Source: Corythoichthys intestinalis
Lineage: Eukaryota; Chordata; Actinopteri; Syngnathiformes; Syngnathidae
DNA: 64,000 nucleotides
Reading direction: 5' to 3'
NCBI RefSeq assembly: GCF_030265065.1
Contig: NC_080397.1
Location: 29,567,501 to 29,631,500 of the forward strand
Position numbers and translations under genes: made by a program. Below the pieces are notes generated by a model that saw only the letters and a program-made list of their open reading frames with translations, had not been told where the DNA came from and searched no databases. Positions 1 to 12,441 of the stretch are shown here, one piece after another. How positions within the stretch are numbered: the first letter of the stretch is position 1; each line of letters starts with the position of its first letter.

Positions 1-815
1 TTTTTTTTTTTAATAATTTTTTTAAACAGCAAAACCCTATCTGGAGGTGAGAGCACGCGAGAACAGAATTACAAACGCCATGACTTTAACGAGATATTAT
101 CGCGTACTTACTTTGTTTCGATCCAAAAACTCCATGTAGCATGTATCACTGAGTGTCAAGACACAGCTGTGAGTGGCCACAGCTGGATTTTTGGGGGATT
201 TTATGGGTGAAACATGGTCATATAACAAGGGTCGCGATGCAGAAATCGCAGACATCAAGGAGTGGTCGAGATTTTCTTTTCCATATATTTACCCTTTTAA
301 ACGGTTTTTTTTTCAACTTTTTTTTTGTTTGGATCATTTATTTATCATCTAACATATGCCACAGTAACAAAAAACACAATTAAGCGATAGTTATGAGGTA
401 GATAGCTGTGACTTTTTTACAGACGCCATTTTTTTCATTGTGACATAATTTGTTTAAAAGTTTGAAATATGTGAGCGAATAATTTTTTAAGTGTTTTTTT
501 TTTAAACAAAATATGAGACCTCAATGAATGATTCTAAGCTAAAAACGACAGACATTTTGAATAATATATATAATTAATTACCATCATTTTATGGCTGGGT
601 TGAAACAAAAGCGGTTGCGCGATGTCTGTATACGGGGGTTTTCAGGGTAAAATGGACAAATTAAAAATAGTTCGGGGGCTTCATGCGCCATGAATCTGCT
701 ATGGCAGCATATAGACATATTGCTCAATCAAACACAACAGTTGTTTTGGCTTAAAATACAGCAGTTTCTTTGAAAGAGGAGTGCAAGGGCAGAAACTGCT
801 TAATGTTTTCTAAGC
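1..815 (+). mobile_element. Non-autonomous DNA element, copy A (5' end outside window)
   Basis: This AT-rich stretch matches in the same orientation 53609-54470 and in reverse 16481-17470. Shared blocks include the segment around 155-260 (cacagctgtgagtggccac) and the segment around 595-800 ending near the aaactgctta block. The intact copy at 16481-17470 has terminal inverted repeats (ggcggaaaacac), so the family looks like a cut-and-paste MITE of about 1 kb. No coding capacity is visible; short open frames here are chance. Confidence 0.7.
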
Positions 816-1959
816 ACTTCAAATATAATAATTATGATAAGTTTTATACATTTTACTGTCCCACCAAATTATTTTTAAACAAGAATAAAGTAGAAAAATG
901 CTGTCTTTAGTAAATGCTTCACTGAGTGAGTCCACTCAAATCTGCTCGAGCTGCTCACTTACACACAAGGAGTTGCCACAGCAACTGTTTAACAAGTTAA
1001 ATGATGATTGACGCATGCGGCACTTTCAAGTTTGGGCTTCCCAGCGTTTCTGGCCAGATCAAACCTTTAACATCTGTCAAACATCGTTAACTTTAATAAA
1101 CAACTCCAGTGCACAGCCTGACCTGGAAAAGCAGCAGGAGCGAGAGTGAGAGACTACATGATCGGATCGGGACAGCTCTATAAAATACTGAATTTTTTTT
1201 TTTTTTTAATTGAAAAACAATCTGCGATGGACTGAGGGCGCGAAGTTTGAAGTGCGAAGTTGCGAGGGATCACTGTATGTTGAACATTTTAAGAACACGC
1301 ATGAGTTTTGTGTGGTTTTGACAATTCTGGTGAATGCTGTTTTAAGGCTGTCAACCATTTGACAGATAGTACCACCTCAAGAAGTACTACAGTAAGTGCT
1401 CCAAGTACCACCATCAATGCCAAAATCCAGCTATTTCATATATTTTCAAAAACCACAGTTCACGCATTTAGACTGCACTTATATTTCGAGAAAAAAGGTA
1501 AGGGTTTTAAGGATTGAGATCAAAGAGATGACACTCAGTTGATGCTAAATATATATATATATTTTTTTAATTCTAAAACATTAAATGCCAACCTTTAGGA
1601 TGAATACAACTGATAAACAACTGTACTTCATAAAGTCATTGTAATGGTGTCATGTGTCAATATAATGGATTAAAAGTAGGGGTGGGACTTCATTTTAAAA
1701 AAATTATCTACCATAGTTTCACGATTATAGGGTGCACTTAAAAGTCTATTTTTTTCTCCAAAATGGACCTTATAAGTGCCTTATAATGTAGAGTGCCTTG
1801 TGTGTACACCAAATTCAAAAATCTGTAGAGGTTGCTGTGTTACTTTGATGCGCTCTCCGTTTGACTGTCTGGGTGCGTTTCATGCCGTCATGTTGTTTAT
1901 ATAGGGAAAAGGCATTAGGGTGGCCGTCATCTACCAATCAGAAGGGTGTTTCTGGGGTT
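816..1959. other. AT-rich intergenic DNA, no gene seen
   Basis: I see no conserved coding frame or splice-flanked exon here. There are short poly-T tracts near 1190 and 1560. The open frames of about 70 codons resemble no family I know. Confidence 0.5.
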
Positions 1960-1984
1960 TCTATGTTTCTGTGTCCTCACATGA

Positions 1985-2515
1985 TTATAGTCCCTTAGTC
2001 TCTCTGAGTAAATGCATTCATCAAATCAATGAATGGATATTCCAGAATTTTCTCCAGCTAAATGTGGGGAAGACGGAGGTGATCATTTTTGGGACAAAAA
2101 AGAAAAGATCAGCACTCACCTTGGCACAATGTCACTAACAGCTACAAATCAAGTCAGAAATCTTGGCGTAATTATTGACTCAGACCCAAATTTGACAGCC
2201 ATGTAAAGTTCATCAATCTGCCTATAACCACCTAAACCTAGCCAGAATTAAGGGGCTTCTGTTTAAACAAGATGTGGAAAAACTTGCAAACGCATGCATT
2301 CATTTTCAGTAGATTGACTATTGCAAAGGTATATTTACAGGTCTTAATAAAAGAATCAGTCAGGAAGCTGCAGCTAGTACAGAATGCTGCTGCCAAAGTC
2401 CTTACAAATACAGGGAAACTGGACCATATTACACCGGTGATGAAATCGTTACACTGGCATTGCGTTGAACTGTGCTATACAAATAAATATCCCTTGCCTT
2501 GCCTTGCCTTGGCGT
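1985..2515 (+). mobile_element. L2-clade LINE, 3' end of the reverse transcriptase ORF
   Basis: Broken frames encode the C-terminal part of an L2-type LINE polyprotein: NEWIFQNFLQLNVGKTEVI around 2025-2085, NLGVIID near 2160, and LQLVQNAAAKVLT with HITPVMKSLHW at 2370-2460. These are the conserved post-YADD and thumb segments of L2/CR1-like elements. The copy is 5'-truncated, as is normal for LINEs, has several frameshifts, and ends in the short repeat (ccttg)n at 2492-2513, typical of L2 3' tails. Confidence 0.8.
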
Positions 2516-2592
2516 GTGATGGACAGGAGAAAATGTATAAGGTGTACATGTTTTTTTTTTTTTTACTTTATCCACAATAATACAAATACAAA

Positions 2593-2773
2593 TACAGTGG
2601 TACCTCTACATATGAATTTAATTCGTTCCAGCACCTGGTTTGTAAATCGAAATGGTTCCATGTCAAGCGGGATTTTCCCATCAGAATACATTATAATTTG
2701 ATTCATTTGTTCCACAGCCCGCCTGCCAATCGGGCGAGTTACGCCACCATTTGTCAATGGATTGTGGATGCTT
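2593..2773. repeat. Interspersed repeat starting cagtggtacctc
   Basis: The start resembles stretches at 38350-38420 and 50660-50760, which share the pattern of a short GTACCTC or GGCACCTC block followed by a diverged AT-rich body. It is probably the end of a MITE family. Its right side is interrupted by the element at 2782. Confidence 0.4.
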
Positions 2774-2781
2774 GGGCTAAC

Positions 2782-2995
2782 GCAGGGGTGCCCAAGTCCA
2801 GTCCTCGAGAGCCCCTATCAAGCTTGTTTTCCATTTCTCCCTCCTCCAACACACCTGACTCAAATAATCAGGATCATTATCAGGCTACTGCAGACCTTGC
2901 TGATGAGCTGATCGTTTGAGTCAGGTGTGTTCAAGGAGGGAGACATGGAAAACAAGCTGGATAGGGGCTCTCGAGGACTGGACTTGGCCACCCCT
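2782..2995. mobile_element. hAT-type MITE, 214 bp, perfect 8-bp target duplication
   Basis: The element is one long inverted repeat: the left arm gcaggggtgcccaagtccag pairs with the right end at 2975-2995, and most of the interior also pairs (gactcaaa/tttgagtc, caagctt). It is flanked by identical 8-bp direct repeats GGGCTAAC at 2774-2781 and 2996-3003. An 8-bp duplication and CAGGGGTG-like ends are typical of the hAT superfamily. There is no coding sequence. The perfect duplication points to a fairly young insertion. Confidence 0.85.
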
Positions 2996-3480
2996 GGGCT
3001 AACATGTCTGCTTGCACTGTAGATCAAGCTTTCGCAAAAGCTTCACACTGAGAGGGACGTGTTGGATGACAAACTCTGTTCATTTTGGATACATTAGTGA
3101 GGATTTTGATGGTTTTGTGGATGATTGATCAAAAAGTAACACGAGTACAGTGGTAAACAGCAGTACTTCAATCAAGCACACCTGAATTAAGTTTTGCTCT
3201 CCCTGACTTTTAAAAACTTAGCAAGCATGTGGGTTACCATATGTTGTGCCCAATAAAATGGAGCGTCTTGTGTATATGTTTAATACAGAAATGGCACCCG
3301 CAACTGAGAATGTGACTTTTAACACGGGTCGCGAAAATACGGTAATTAATTGGAGGCTTTGTAATTATTTAATCTTGAGTCATGGCATAGCAATATTTGT
3401 CTCAAGAAGTTACATGATTTCAATTGAAAGGATTCTAGTGGATGAATGAATAAAACAGAATCAAAATGCAACTAATTGTA

Positions 3481-4433
3481 CAGTGTATCACAAAGGTGAG
3501 TACACTCCTTGCGTTTCTGCAGATATTCAAGTATATGTTCTCATGGGAAAACACTGACAAAATGACACTTTGACACAATGAAAAGTAGTCTGTGTGCAGC
3601 TTATATGTTAGAGTTAATTTATTTTACCCTAAAAAAACTCAAAATATATCCATTAATATGTAAACCCCTGGCAACAAAAGTAAGTACACCCCAGAGAAAC
3701 TACATAAATCCCTAAATTTCCAAATTGAGTACTGCTTTTCATTTCCCCTCCAAAATGTCATGTGACTCGTTACAGGAGTGCTGTCAGCATTACTGCAGAA
3801 ATTGAAGAGGTGGTGGGTCAGCCTGTCAGTGCTCAGACCATACGCCGCACTCTACATCAAATTGGTGTACATGGCTGTCACCCCAGGAGGAAGCCTATTC
3901 TGAAGACGGTACACAAGAAAGCCCGCCCGCCTCATCAGACCATAGGACACGGTTCCAGTAATCCTTGTGCTTTGTTGACATGTCTTCAGCAAACTGTTTG
4001 TGGGCTTTCTTGTGTACCGTCTTCAGAGATGGCTTCCTCCTGGGGTGACAGCCATGCACACCAATTTGATGTAGAGCACGGTATATGGTCTGAGCACTAA
4101 AAGGCTGACCCCAGCCCCCCACCACCACCACCTCTTCAATCTCTGCAGCAATGCTGACAGGACTCCTATAACGAGTCACATGATATTTTGGAGGGAAAAT
4201 GACAAGCAGTACTCAATTTGGACATTTAGAGATGTACGTAGTTTCTCTGGGATGTACTCACTTTTGTTGCCAGGGGTTTAGATATTAATGGGTATATTTT
4301 TAGTTATTTTGAGGCTGCACACAGCCTACTTTACATTGTGTTAAAGTGTAATTTTGTCAGTGTTTTCCCATGAAAAGATATACTCAAATATCTGCAGAAA
4401 TGCGAGGGGTGTACTCACATTTGTGATACACTG
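3481..4433. mobile_element. Fold-back Tc1-like element (inverted duplication)
   Basis: The ends begin cagtgtatcacaaaggtgag and finish with the inverse, flanked by TA on both sides, as for Tc1/mariner insertions. The terminal inverted repeats extend well over 100 bp. Inside, the same N-terminal transposase segment appears twice in opposite directions: EIEEVVGQPVSAQTI at about 3795-3850 on plus, and EIEEVV...FSAQTI at about 4075-4155 on minus. The unit is thus the 5' part of a Tc1 transposon and its mirror copy joined back to back, with no catalytic domain. A single-strand form would fold into a hairpin. Confidence 0.85.
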
Positions 4434-5620
4434 TATTTCACTTCAAACCATAGAAAAACAATCTGGGCTAGTATCTGAAATTAATGTGCCATTTTATGAC
4501 TTTTTTTTTTACTCAGAATACTCCAACATTGAAATGGTCAAAAGAAGACAAAAAAATGATATAAAGTGCTCATCTTTATTTTTCTGGTAAAAGCAGGAAA
4601 ATAAATGGTTATTTGAGAGGCCTAAAACTCCAAATCACCATAGCAAAAATGATGTTGGTCAATTTTGTAAAGATGAACACATATATATTATTTTGTTTTA
4701 GATGAAATGTGATTATTTAATCCTCTTTCTCCATTCTGGTAGCCATTAGCTGAGCTAATGTGTACGTAAATTTAGTGCACTGATAATGGTTCCGTGTTTG
4801 GAACTTAACCTGTCATTAAAATGAGTTCATTATTATAACTCTTTCTTTTTCGTATATATTTTTTCATGAATAATTCAATCATATTTAATCAGCTAAAGTT
4901 TCAATTACCTGGCAACTGATTTTGGGTGTACTCCGCCTACTGCTCATAGTTAACTGGGATATGCTACAGTACCCGAAGATGTTCAATTTTTTTTTCCAGC
5001 CTGCCACTGGGAGCCTGCATACCACAATACCAAATACCCCACTTTCAGGACCCTGCTGTAATCTATCATTATCAACATAGACACACATTGTGCGTGATGT
5101 GACAACACAATTAACTCTTTCAGTGTCATCGACAATGACAGACGTCCAATCGTGCAGCCTTTTTGACCCATTCTGTTGTAAATTTAAATGACTGTCACCA
5201 GTAGGCATTCAATCCATTTGAACCCTTACAGGGAATATATTTAACGCACTGGGGCCTATTGACGGCGCTAGACATCTAATCCATTTGGACTGGGCGAGTT
5301 GAATGGTACTGTAACATGAGCATTTATAGGCAGTCTTCCCAGTTTAAATGAATTGGATGTCTATTTCATGCAATGAGTTAAATTCTGTGAAAAAAAACAA
5401 TCAACTTTAAGGTGTTACTTGGGGTTGTGACTGGTGTGTATTCCTGTTTTTATTCATTTTAATTGTATTCATTTAGTTTTTATTCACATTGTATCAATGT
5501 GTAAATGTGTTCATAATTTTTTACATACTGTATATAATAAATTGATAATAATTAAGAAACTTATAATAATAATTGCTGATATTTAAGATTTTATTAAAAA
5601 ATTTCAAAATAGTCAATTGC
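4434..5620. other. AT-rich intergenic DNA with a short dispersed repeat
   Basis: No gene is supported. Around 5120-5310 lie decayed copies of a repeat found many times in this window, marked by a block like attgacggcg ctagac followed by atccatttgga. The remainder is AT-rich and without a recognisable frame. Confidence 0.5.
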
Positions 5621-5857
5621 TCTATGGTTTAGAGCATGGGTATTAAATTTACTGCCTGCGGGCTCAAAGCGGCCCATCAGGTGGTCCAATCAAGCCCCAG
5701 GGCGAGGTTGTTCTGTCAGACAGCCACGTTGTAGCTTGTTCATACTGTTCATACAAAATCACATGCTTTTATTCTGACATTGGTGCAGTAAAACTGGAGA
5801 TCTGTGTAATTTAGTGCGTGCACTACTACTACACTTGGCTCACTTTTGTGTCCGCAG

Positions 5858-6773
5858 TAGACATGTGCCGATTACCGGTTTCAAGATATACCGTGGTATG
5901 CAAACATCAAAGTTTGAAAACAGCAAAAAAATTCCGTCATACCGTCCCTAAGGTATTAGCGATTGTTTATGTCCCAAAAATGCATGGAGAAATCCCTCAC
6001 TTTCAGCTGTAAGGCTCAACCCTCCCCCAACGGTTGTTGCTCAGTGTCAGTGAGTCAGCTATGGTACACGAAGGCTGGAGGTGGTGAAACTCCTGAATTT
6101 TTTTTTTCCCTCAACGATGAAAACGAAATCGTTGGTATGGGAATACTTCAGTTACAGAAAAGTTACAGGCAGCTGCGGCTTAGAATAGGAGGGCCAACCG
6201 ACATGTAAAACATGTTTGCGACGCGTGTCTGCCAAGGAGGCAATACCTCCAATAGGATTTCGCATTCACACAAAATTTAAAGGTTAGTAAACACTGTCAT
6301 GAACGTTTCCCACCAGCTATGAGAGTTAACTCCGGCGTGTTTAGTGTGTCTAGTGGTGGTAAAACGTGGTCTTTTTTCCTCTCTGGCAACAGTCTGTGTT
6401 GAGAAAGCGTGTGTGTATGATGTAAACATGATACGAGTCATACACACGTGCTTCTTATGGAAAATAATCATTTTTGTTCTGATGGTAATAATGTTGAGCT
6501 GTGGCTGTGGGCTTAGCCTCACCTAAAGGACTGCATTCATATTAATGTTATTTTTTTAAATTTATTTTAACTTAACATTATACTTATGTTCCAATTTGCT
6601 AATATGTTTTGAAAATAAAAATCTTGTTCAATGGAAAAAAGTGTTTTTCCCACTTTTTTTAAACCCAGATACCATATTTTAGAGCTGTAATTGCAATACC
6701 GTGATACAGTGAAACCTTGATATTTTGGCTTAAGGTTATCATACCGTCAGAATATCATACCGGCACATGCCTA
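5858..6773. mobile_element. hAT-type non-autonomous element, 916 bp, nested
   Basis: The terminal inverted repeats are TAGACATGTGCC and GGCACATGCCTA. Flanking 8-mers are GTCCGCAG (5850-5857) and GTCCGCAA (6774-6781), differing at one base. It sits inside the repeat at 5635-8357: the sequence on either side joins into one continuous match to 29990-30060. A reverse, end-truncated relative is at 60875-61637. No transposase frame is visible. Confidence 0.85.
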
Positions 6774-7033
6774 GTCCGCAATCACAGTTGTTCGTTCGGT
6801 CCCTCCCAGCCAAGATGGATTGGACATCTACCACCGCCAATGGCATCTAATGAATTAACAAAGAACTGACCCAAACATGCCCCAAACCAAACAGTAAGTG
6901 ACACCAAATCAACAGGAAATCACCTGGAAGTGCCCCAAAATGAACAGGATGAATCCCAGAAATCCCTGAAAAATAACTGGAACTAGACTAGAAGGACCGG
7001 TTGTGAATAATCCTCTTTCAGTCAGTGTCATTA

Positions 7034-8170
7034 GCCACGTTTACATGCTGACTTTTATTCATACCGATTCAAATCATTCTGAATGGAAATTTCACATCAG
7101 CTGTTTACATGTCACTTCATCTATTCCGATCCAGCGTTTACATGTGTCTGCCTTTATTCCGAAAGGACGTTTGACAACTGCCGTCTGACATGCGCAGATT
7201 AATCAAAACAAAGCATCACGTTGCAAAACATGGAGATCGATCGTCAGATCAGCTGCTGTTTTAACTTTTCGAGTGGAAACAAAACTTCAGAATGACACGC
7301 CGTTCATTTAAAAAGTTGTGTGGGTGCGCTGTGCGTGTGCTTGGAAGCCATGTTGCAAGTGACGTTACTTACGTCACCGAGTGACGTCACCACGTCAGTA
7401 CGGAGCATGTGCAGAAAGAACGCAACCAGACACCATTCCGCTTCCCTGTTTACATGATATAATTTCACTTCTAATCGGTTTGGGAAAAGGAATATTCCAC
7501 CCCTGTGAATCGGAATGAAATTCCATTCGGTTTGGGCCTGTTCATTCCGAATGAGGTGTTTATATGGAACACATTTATTCGGTTTGAACAAATATTCCGA
7601 TTGTAATTGGAATATTTGGCTCCATGTAAACGTGGCAATTGTCAGTTGCACCTCATTCGGAATGAACAGGCCCAAACCGAATGGAATTTCATTCCGATTC
7701 ACAGGGGTGGAATATTCCTTTTCCCAAACCGGTTAGAAGTGAAATTATATCATGTAAACAGGGAAGCGGAATGGTGTCTGGTTGCGTTCTTTCTGCACAC
7801 GCTCCGTACTGACGTGGTGACGTCACTCGGTGACGTAAGTAACGTCACTTGCAACATGGCTTCCAAGCACACGCACAGCGCACCCACACAACTTTTTAAA
7901 TGAACGGCGTATCATTCTGAAGTTTTGTTTCCACTCGAAAAGTTAAAACAGCAGCTGATCTGACGATCGATCTCCATGTTTTGCAACGTGACGCTTTGTT
8001 TTGATTAATCTGCGCATGTCAGACGGCAGTTGTCAAACGTCCTTTCGGAATAAAGGCAGTCTGTAAACGCTGGATCGGAATAGATGAAGTGACATGTAAA
8101 CAGCTGATGTGAAATTTCCATTCGGAATGATTTGAATCGGTATGAATAAAAGTCAGCATGTAAACGTGGC
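7034..8170. repeat. Giant near-palindrome: two opposed copies of a 603-bp MITE
   Basis: The left arm (7034-7636) is a full element bounded by gccacgtttacatg and catgtaaacgtggc. After a spacer of about 15 bp, the same element follows in the opposite direction, lacking its first 80 bp or so (about 7652-8170). The two arms are nearly identical, so mirrored open frames appear on both strands. A third, single copy is at 33494-34096. The unit carries CRE-like TGACGTCA blocks around 7380-7396 and 7818-7832. It interrupts the older repeat at 5635-8357. Confidence 0.85.
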
Positions 8171-8649
8171 TAGTGATTGACATCCAATTCACTTATACTG
8201 GACATTTGCCCCTCCCAGTCCAAATGGATTGGACGTAAAGCGCAGTCAATGGCAACCAATGAGTTAACTTAATTGGTCAAGAATAAACTAGTCCAGCCAA
8301 CATGAGATCTAATTGCCATAAATGTAGCCTGCGAACAAAATGTGTTTGACACCCCTGGTTTAGGGTCCACAATGTCAACTTTTGAATCGCTGTCCACTGT
8401 ATTGACCACTGTCCCTGAAAGGGTTGACCACAAACAACGTCAAAAAAAAACGTCACAACGCCAACATGGCGACCAGATAAAAACATTCAGCGTTGGCTTT
8501 TTTGTATGTCTATGAATGTTTCAATTTACCAACCATATTTTAATAGATAAGTCATCACTCAGCGTGCGTCTTTAAGCAAGACAAAATGTCACCATAAGGT
8601 GTTCTATTCTACAGTATTGTGTCTTTTATCGCCTCTTTTGAGTGGGTCT

Positions 8650-9240
8650 GACACTCCGAATTTGGGTTTATACCTGCGTTTGAGTGCACGTGAGCGTGTG
8701 TTACATAAAAGCATTCTCAGAGACTGATTCTCTCCTCCTAACAAATCCGCCTCTCCTCTGCTCTTCCCCCTACGCATGCTCTTACGTCACTACATTATCA
8801 TCACATACGGTATATCAATCATCACGACGATGAAACAAGCGACATGCGTCGCTTTTCATGCCTTTAACATAACATTTTTGCGGGGGGCGCTCGTTCTCGC
8901 GCATCTTCTATCAAGTCAATTTCGCCACGCACGCGCACAGGTCAACTATAGCCGCAATATGGCTTTGATCTCTCACTATATAGACGTGAACGTGTCTCGT
9001 TAGGTGAGTCACGTGACGTCATTAAAGAAAGGTGAGTCTTCTTACCTGCGTGCGCGTGCGCGTCCCGCGCGTGTGAGCAGCATCCAGCGGCTCCTGCGAG
9101 GCGAGTCCGCAAGCGAGTGAACCTCCGCACTCGCTCCCGCCTCTTCATGCAGCGCGTGTGCGCGTGGAGCAGTCCATTAGTCGCAGCCTCGGGGGGTGCA
9201 TTGCCTGGAGGGGGCTCTTTAAAACATGACATACACACAC
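8650..9240 (-). promoter_or_regulatory. CpG-rich block: candidate promoter and first exon on the minus strand
   Basis: This block is far richer in CpG than its surroundings (runs such as cgtgcgcgtgcgcg near 9048). It holds a combined E-box and CRE, CACGTGACGTCA, at 9010-9021. Read on the minus strand, a GC-rich stretch ends at 9046 with a strong splice donor (cag|gtaagaag), as a first exon would. On the plus strand there are donor-like gtgagt sites at 9004 and 9032. The downstream gene would lie to the left, yet no coding exon was recognised in 1-9000. It could also be a bidirectional start or an isolated CpG island. Exon identity is inference. Confidence 0.4.
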
Positions 9241-9368
9241 ACGTTGTTATTATTATAAAACGTTGCCATGAAGATAAACTGTGAATGATATTTTAAACTA
9301 CAAGTACATGAAGAAATAATTCAAAATGTTGTTTTATTAATAGTGGAATAAATCACTTAATAAATATA

Positions 9369-10769
<1,401 letters not shown>

Positions 10770-11006
10770 TAAGTGTATTAAGTATGTTGTGTTGAATGAG
10801 TGCACTGACCTCAGTGAGTCACAATGCAATTCAGAAGGTCCTTGAAGGCATCGAAACAGCCAATCAGACGACACTCTTTGTCATCTTTCCTCACTCAACA
10901 TCTCTGCTATGTAAATTGTTTTTGAGAATTTCCTTGGAAGTCAAAAGTTTACATACACAAAAAGTACTATGTCTTTCAAGACTTTGGAAGCTCCGATAGG
11001 TTAACT
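10770..11006. repeat. Remnant of a second Tc1-like element, left part
   Basis: The block aagtcaaaagtttacataca near 10935-10960 resembles the end of Sleeping Beauty-like Tc1 transposons. The piece at 11896-12170 looks like more of the same element, so the hAT insertion at 11007 probably landed inside it. Confidence 0.45.
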
Positions 11007-11887
11007 CAGTGGTCGCCAACCTTTTTTGTACTTGGGACCGGTGAGATATGGGCCTTTTTCCATGGGCAAAAAAATACAGTAAATACAAAATAACACGACA
11101 AAGCTAAAAACAAACGTTAAGTGCAGGGAAAATGTTACTCACCAGATGCAGAATCCACCTTTTTAAAAGCGGCCTCTCCTAAAACGATGGCAAATATCCT
11201 TGTTTGCAGTCATAAGTTTTTCTCCAATCATGAAAGGTTTCTTGGCTTTAGCATCACGGTTCGCCATGAGGTATGATGTTCTCAGTGCATTCACTTTTGT
11301 TGATGTGTTGGCACTAATTGTTTCTGTACTTTCGTGCTTGCACTTTTTTATTTAAAAAAATTCCAAAGGCTGATCCATTATTCCAGGGTACCTAGCCTCG
11401 AGTTGAAACAGCTTTGAAAGCTTCAGTGCCTCATTTGCTAACTTTTGGCCACATATTATGCAGAATGGATTTGGCGTATAGGCTCCTATTCTGACTCGTC
11501 AGGTGGCCTTTTCCCCGTAAAAGCTGTCCAAAGACGACTGTTTTTTAGGTTTTAGGTTTGACTAATTCGAGCAAAATGACCGGAAGTACCCTGTCTGCCA
11601 TTTCTGAGGTGTGCCGCCTGAATCCCTCAGCAGGCAACTAAAGTTACTGTTTACATTGACTGATGCTGGGCTGTTACTGAGGTGTGTAAACACCCCAGTA
11701 ATGGTGGCCACCACGAGAGGGCGACATCCACATCTCTCTACTAGTCAATAGAGTAGGCAGGCAGATTGGTGTGTCAAGACGCACAGGCCAGAATACGGTC
11801 ATTATTAAATTATAGTTTCAGTGTGGCCCAGTAGCATATGTGCCACGGACCGGAACCGGTCTCTGGCCAGGCGGTGGGGGACCATTG
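11007..11887. mobile_element. hAT-type non-autonomous element, 881 bp, perfect 8-bp target duplication
   Basis: The element starts cagtggtcgccaacc and ends ggtgggggaccattg, imperfect inverted repeats. It is flanked by identical GGTTAACT at 10999-11006 and 11888-11895. No transposase domain was recognised in either strand. Confidence 0.8.
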
Positions 11888-11895
11888 GGTTAACT

Positions 11896-12170
11896 GACGA
11901 CATGTGAGTTCATTGACGACAAACCTGAGGATGTATTTAAGACACACTTCAATCTTCTTCCTTCTTTGAAATAATGGTCAAATCAAAATATTTGGCCGTT
12001 AAATCAGAAAGAATGATGGAACACCACAAATATGGATCCTCCTTGGGTGTATTTCCAGCCGTCACAGTGCTCAGGAAGGAGCTAAGCAGTCACAGTGCTC
12101 AGGAAGGAGCTAAGCATGAAGCGCTTAAACACTGCCACATCACTGGACTTTGGAGCATGTCTGAAAGGTA
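11896..12170 (+). pseudogene. Tc1 transposase remnant (Sleeping Beauty-like)
   Basis: The segment gatgtatttaagacacactt near 11930 and the following frame (GSSLGVFPAVTVLRKE) recall the 5' region and N-terminal helix-turn-helix part of Tc1 transposases. A 29-bp stretch (cagtcacagtgctcaggaag...) is tandemly repeated at about 12060-12116. It is heavily decayed and lacks the catalytic part. The frame of 100 codons starting at 11974 is not a host gene. Confidence 0.45.
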
Positions 12171-12441
12171 CTGTAGAATTATACAACTTCTTTATAAGGA
12201 ATTTGCTTTTGTGTTATACATCAACCTTTTAATCTACCACACAAATACACAGATATACGGGCCGAATGATTTTTAAAAAATCATAGCAGTAATCTGACAG
12301 ATACTTCCATTTCCTTCAAATCCAGTGCTCGGGATTAGGACACTTAAGCATTCTTTCATTATTTTGGTTGTTTGCATTATCATTAGCAGCAGATTTACAG
12401 CACCGTTCGTTATTCCATTATTGAAGAAGAAGAAAGCTTTA

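Larger units (their letters stand above)
5635..8357. mobile_element. Old hAT-type repeat, interrupted by two younger insertions
   Basis: The left end (catgggtattaaattta) and right end (tttgacacccctg) are diverged inverted repeats, flanked by 8-bp direct repeats GTTTAGAG (5627-5634) and GTTTAGGG (8358-8365), one mismatch. A second copy lies at 29861-31078 and aligns along its length, for example around gtgcgtgcactact. The original element was about 0.7 kb; it now holds the insertions at 5858-6773 and 7034-8170. It is non-coding. Confidence 0.7.

Noticed and set aside
7304-7903. Two 98-132-codon frames with identical peptide on opposite strands
   Set aside because: They are the mirror images produced by the palindromic MITE pair; the copy at 33539-33826 shows the same peptide without any domain.
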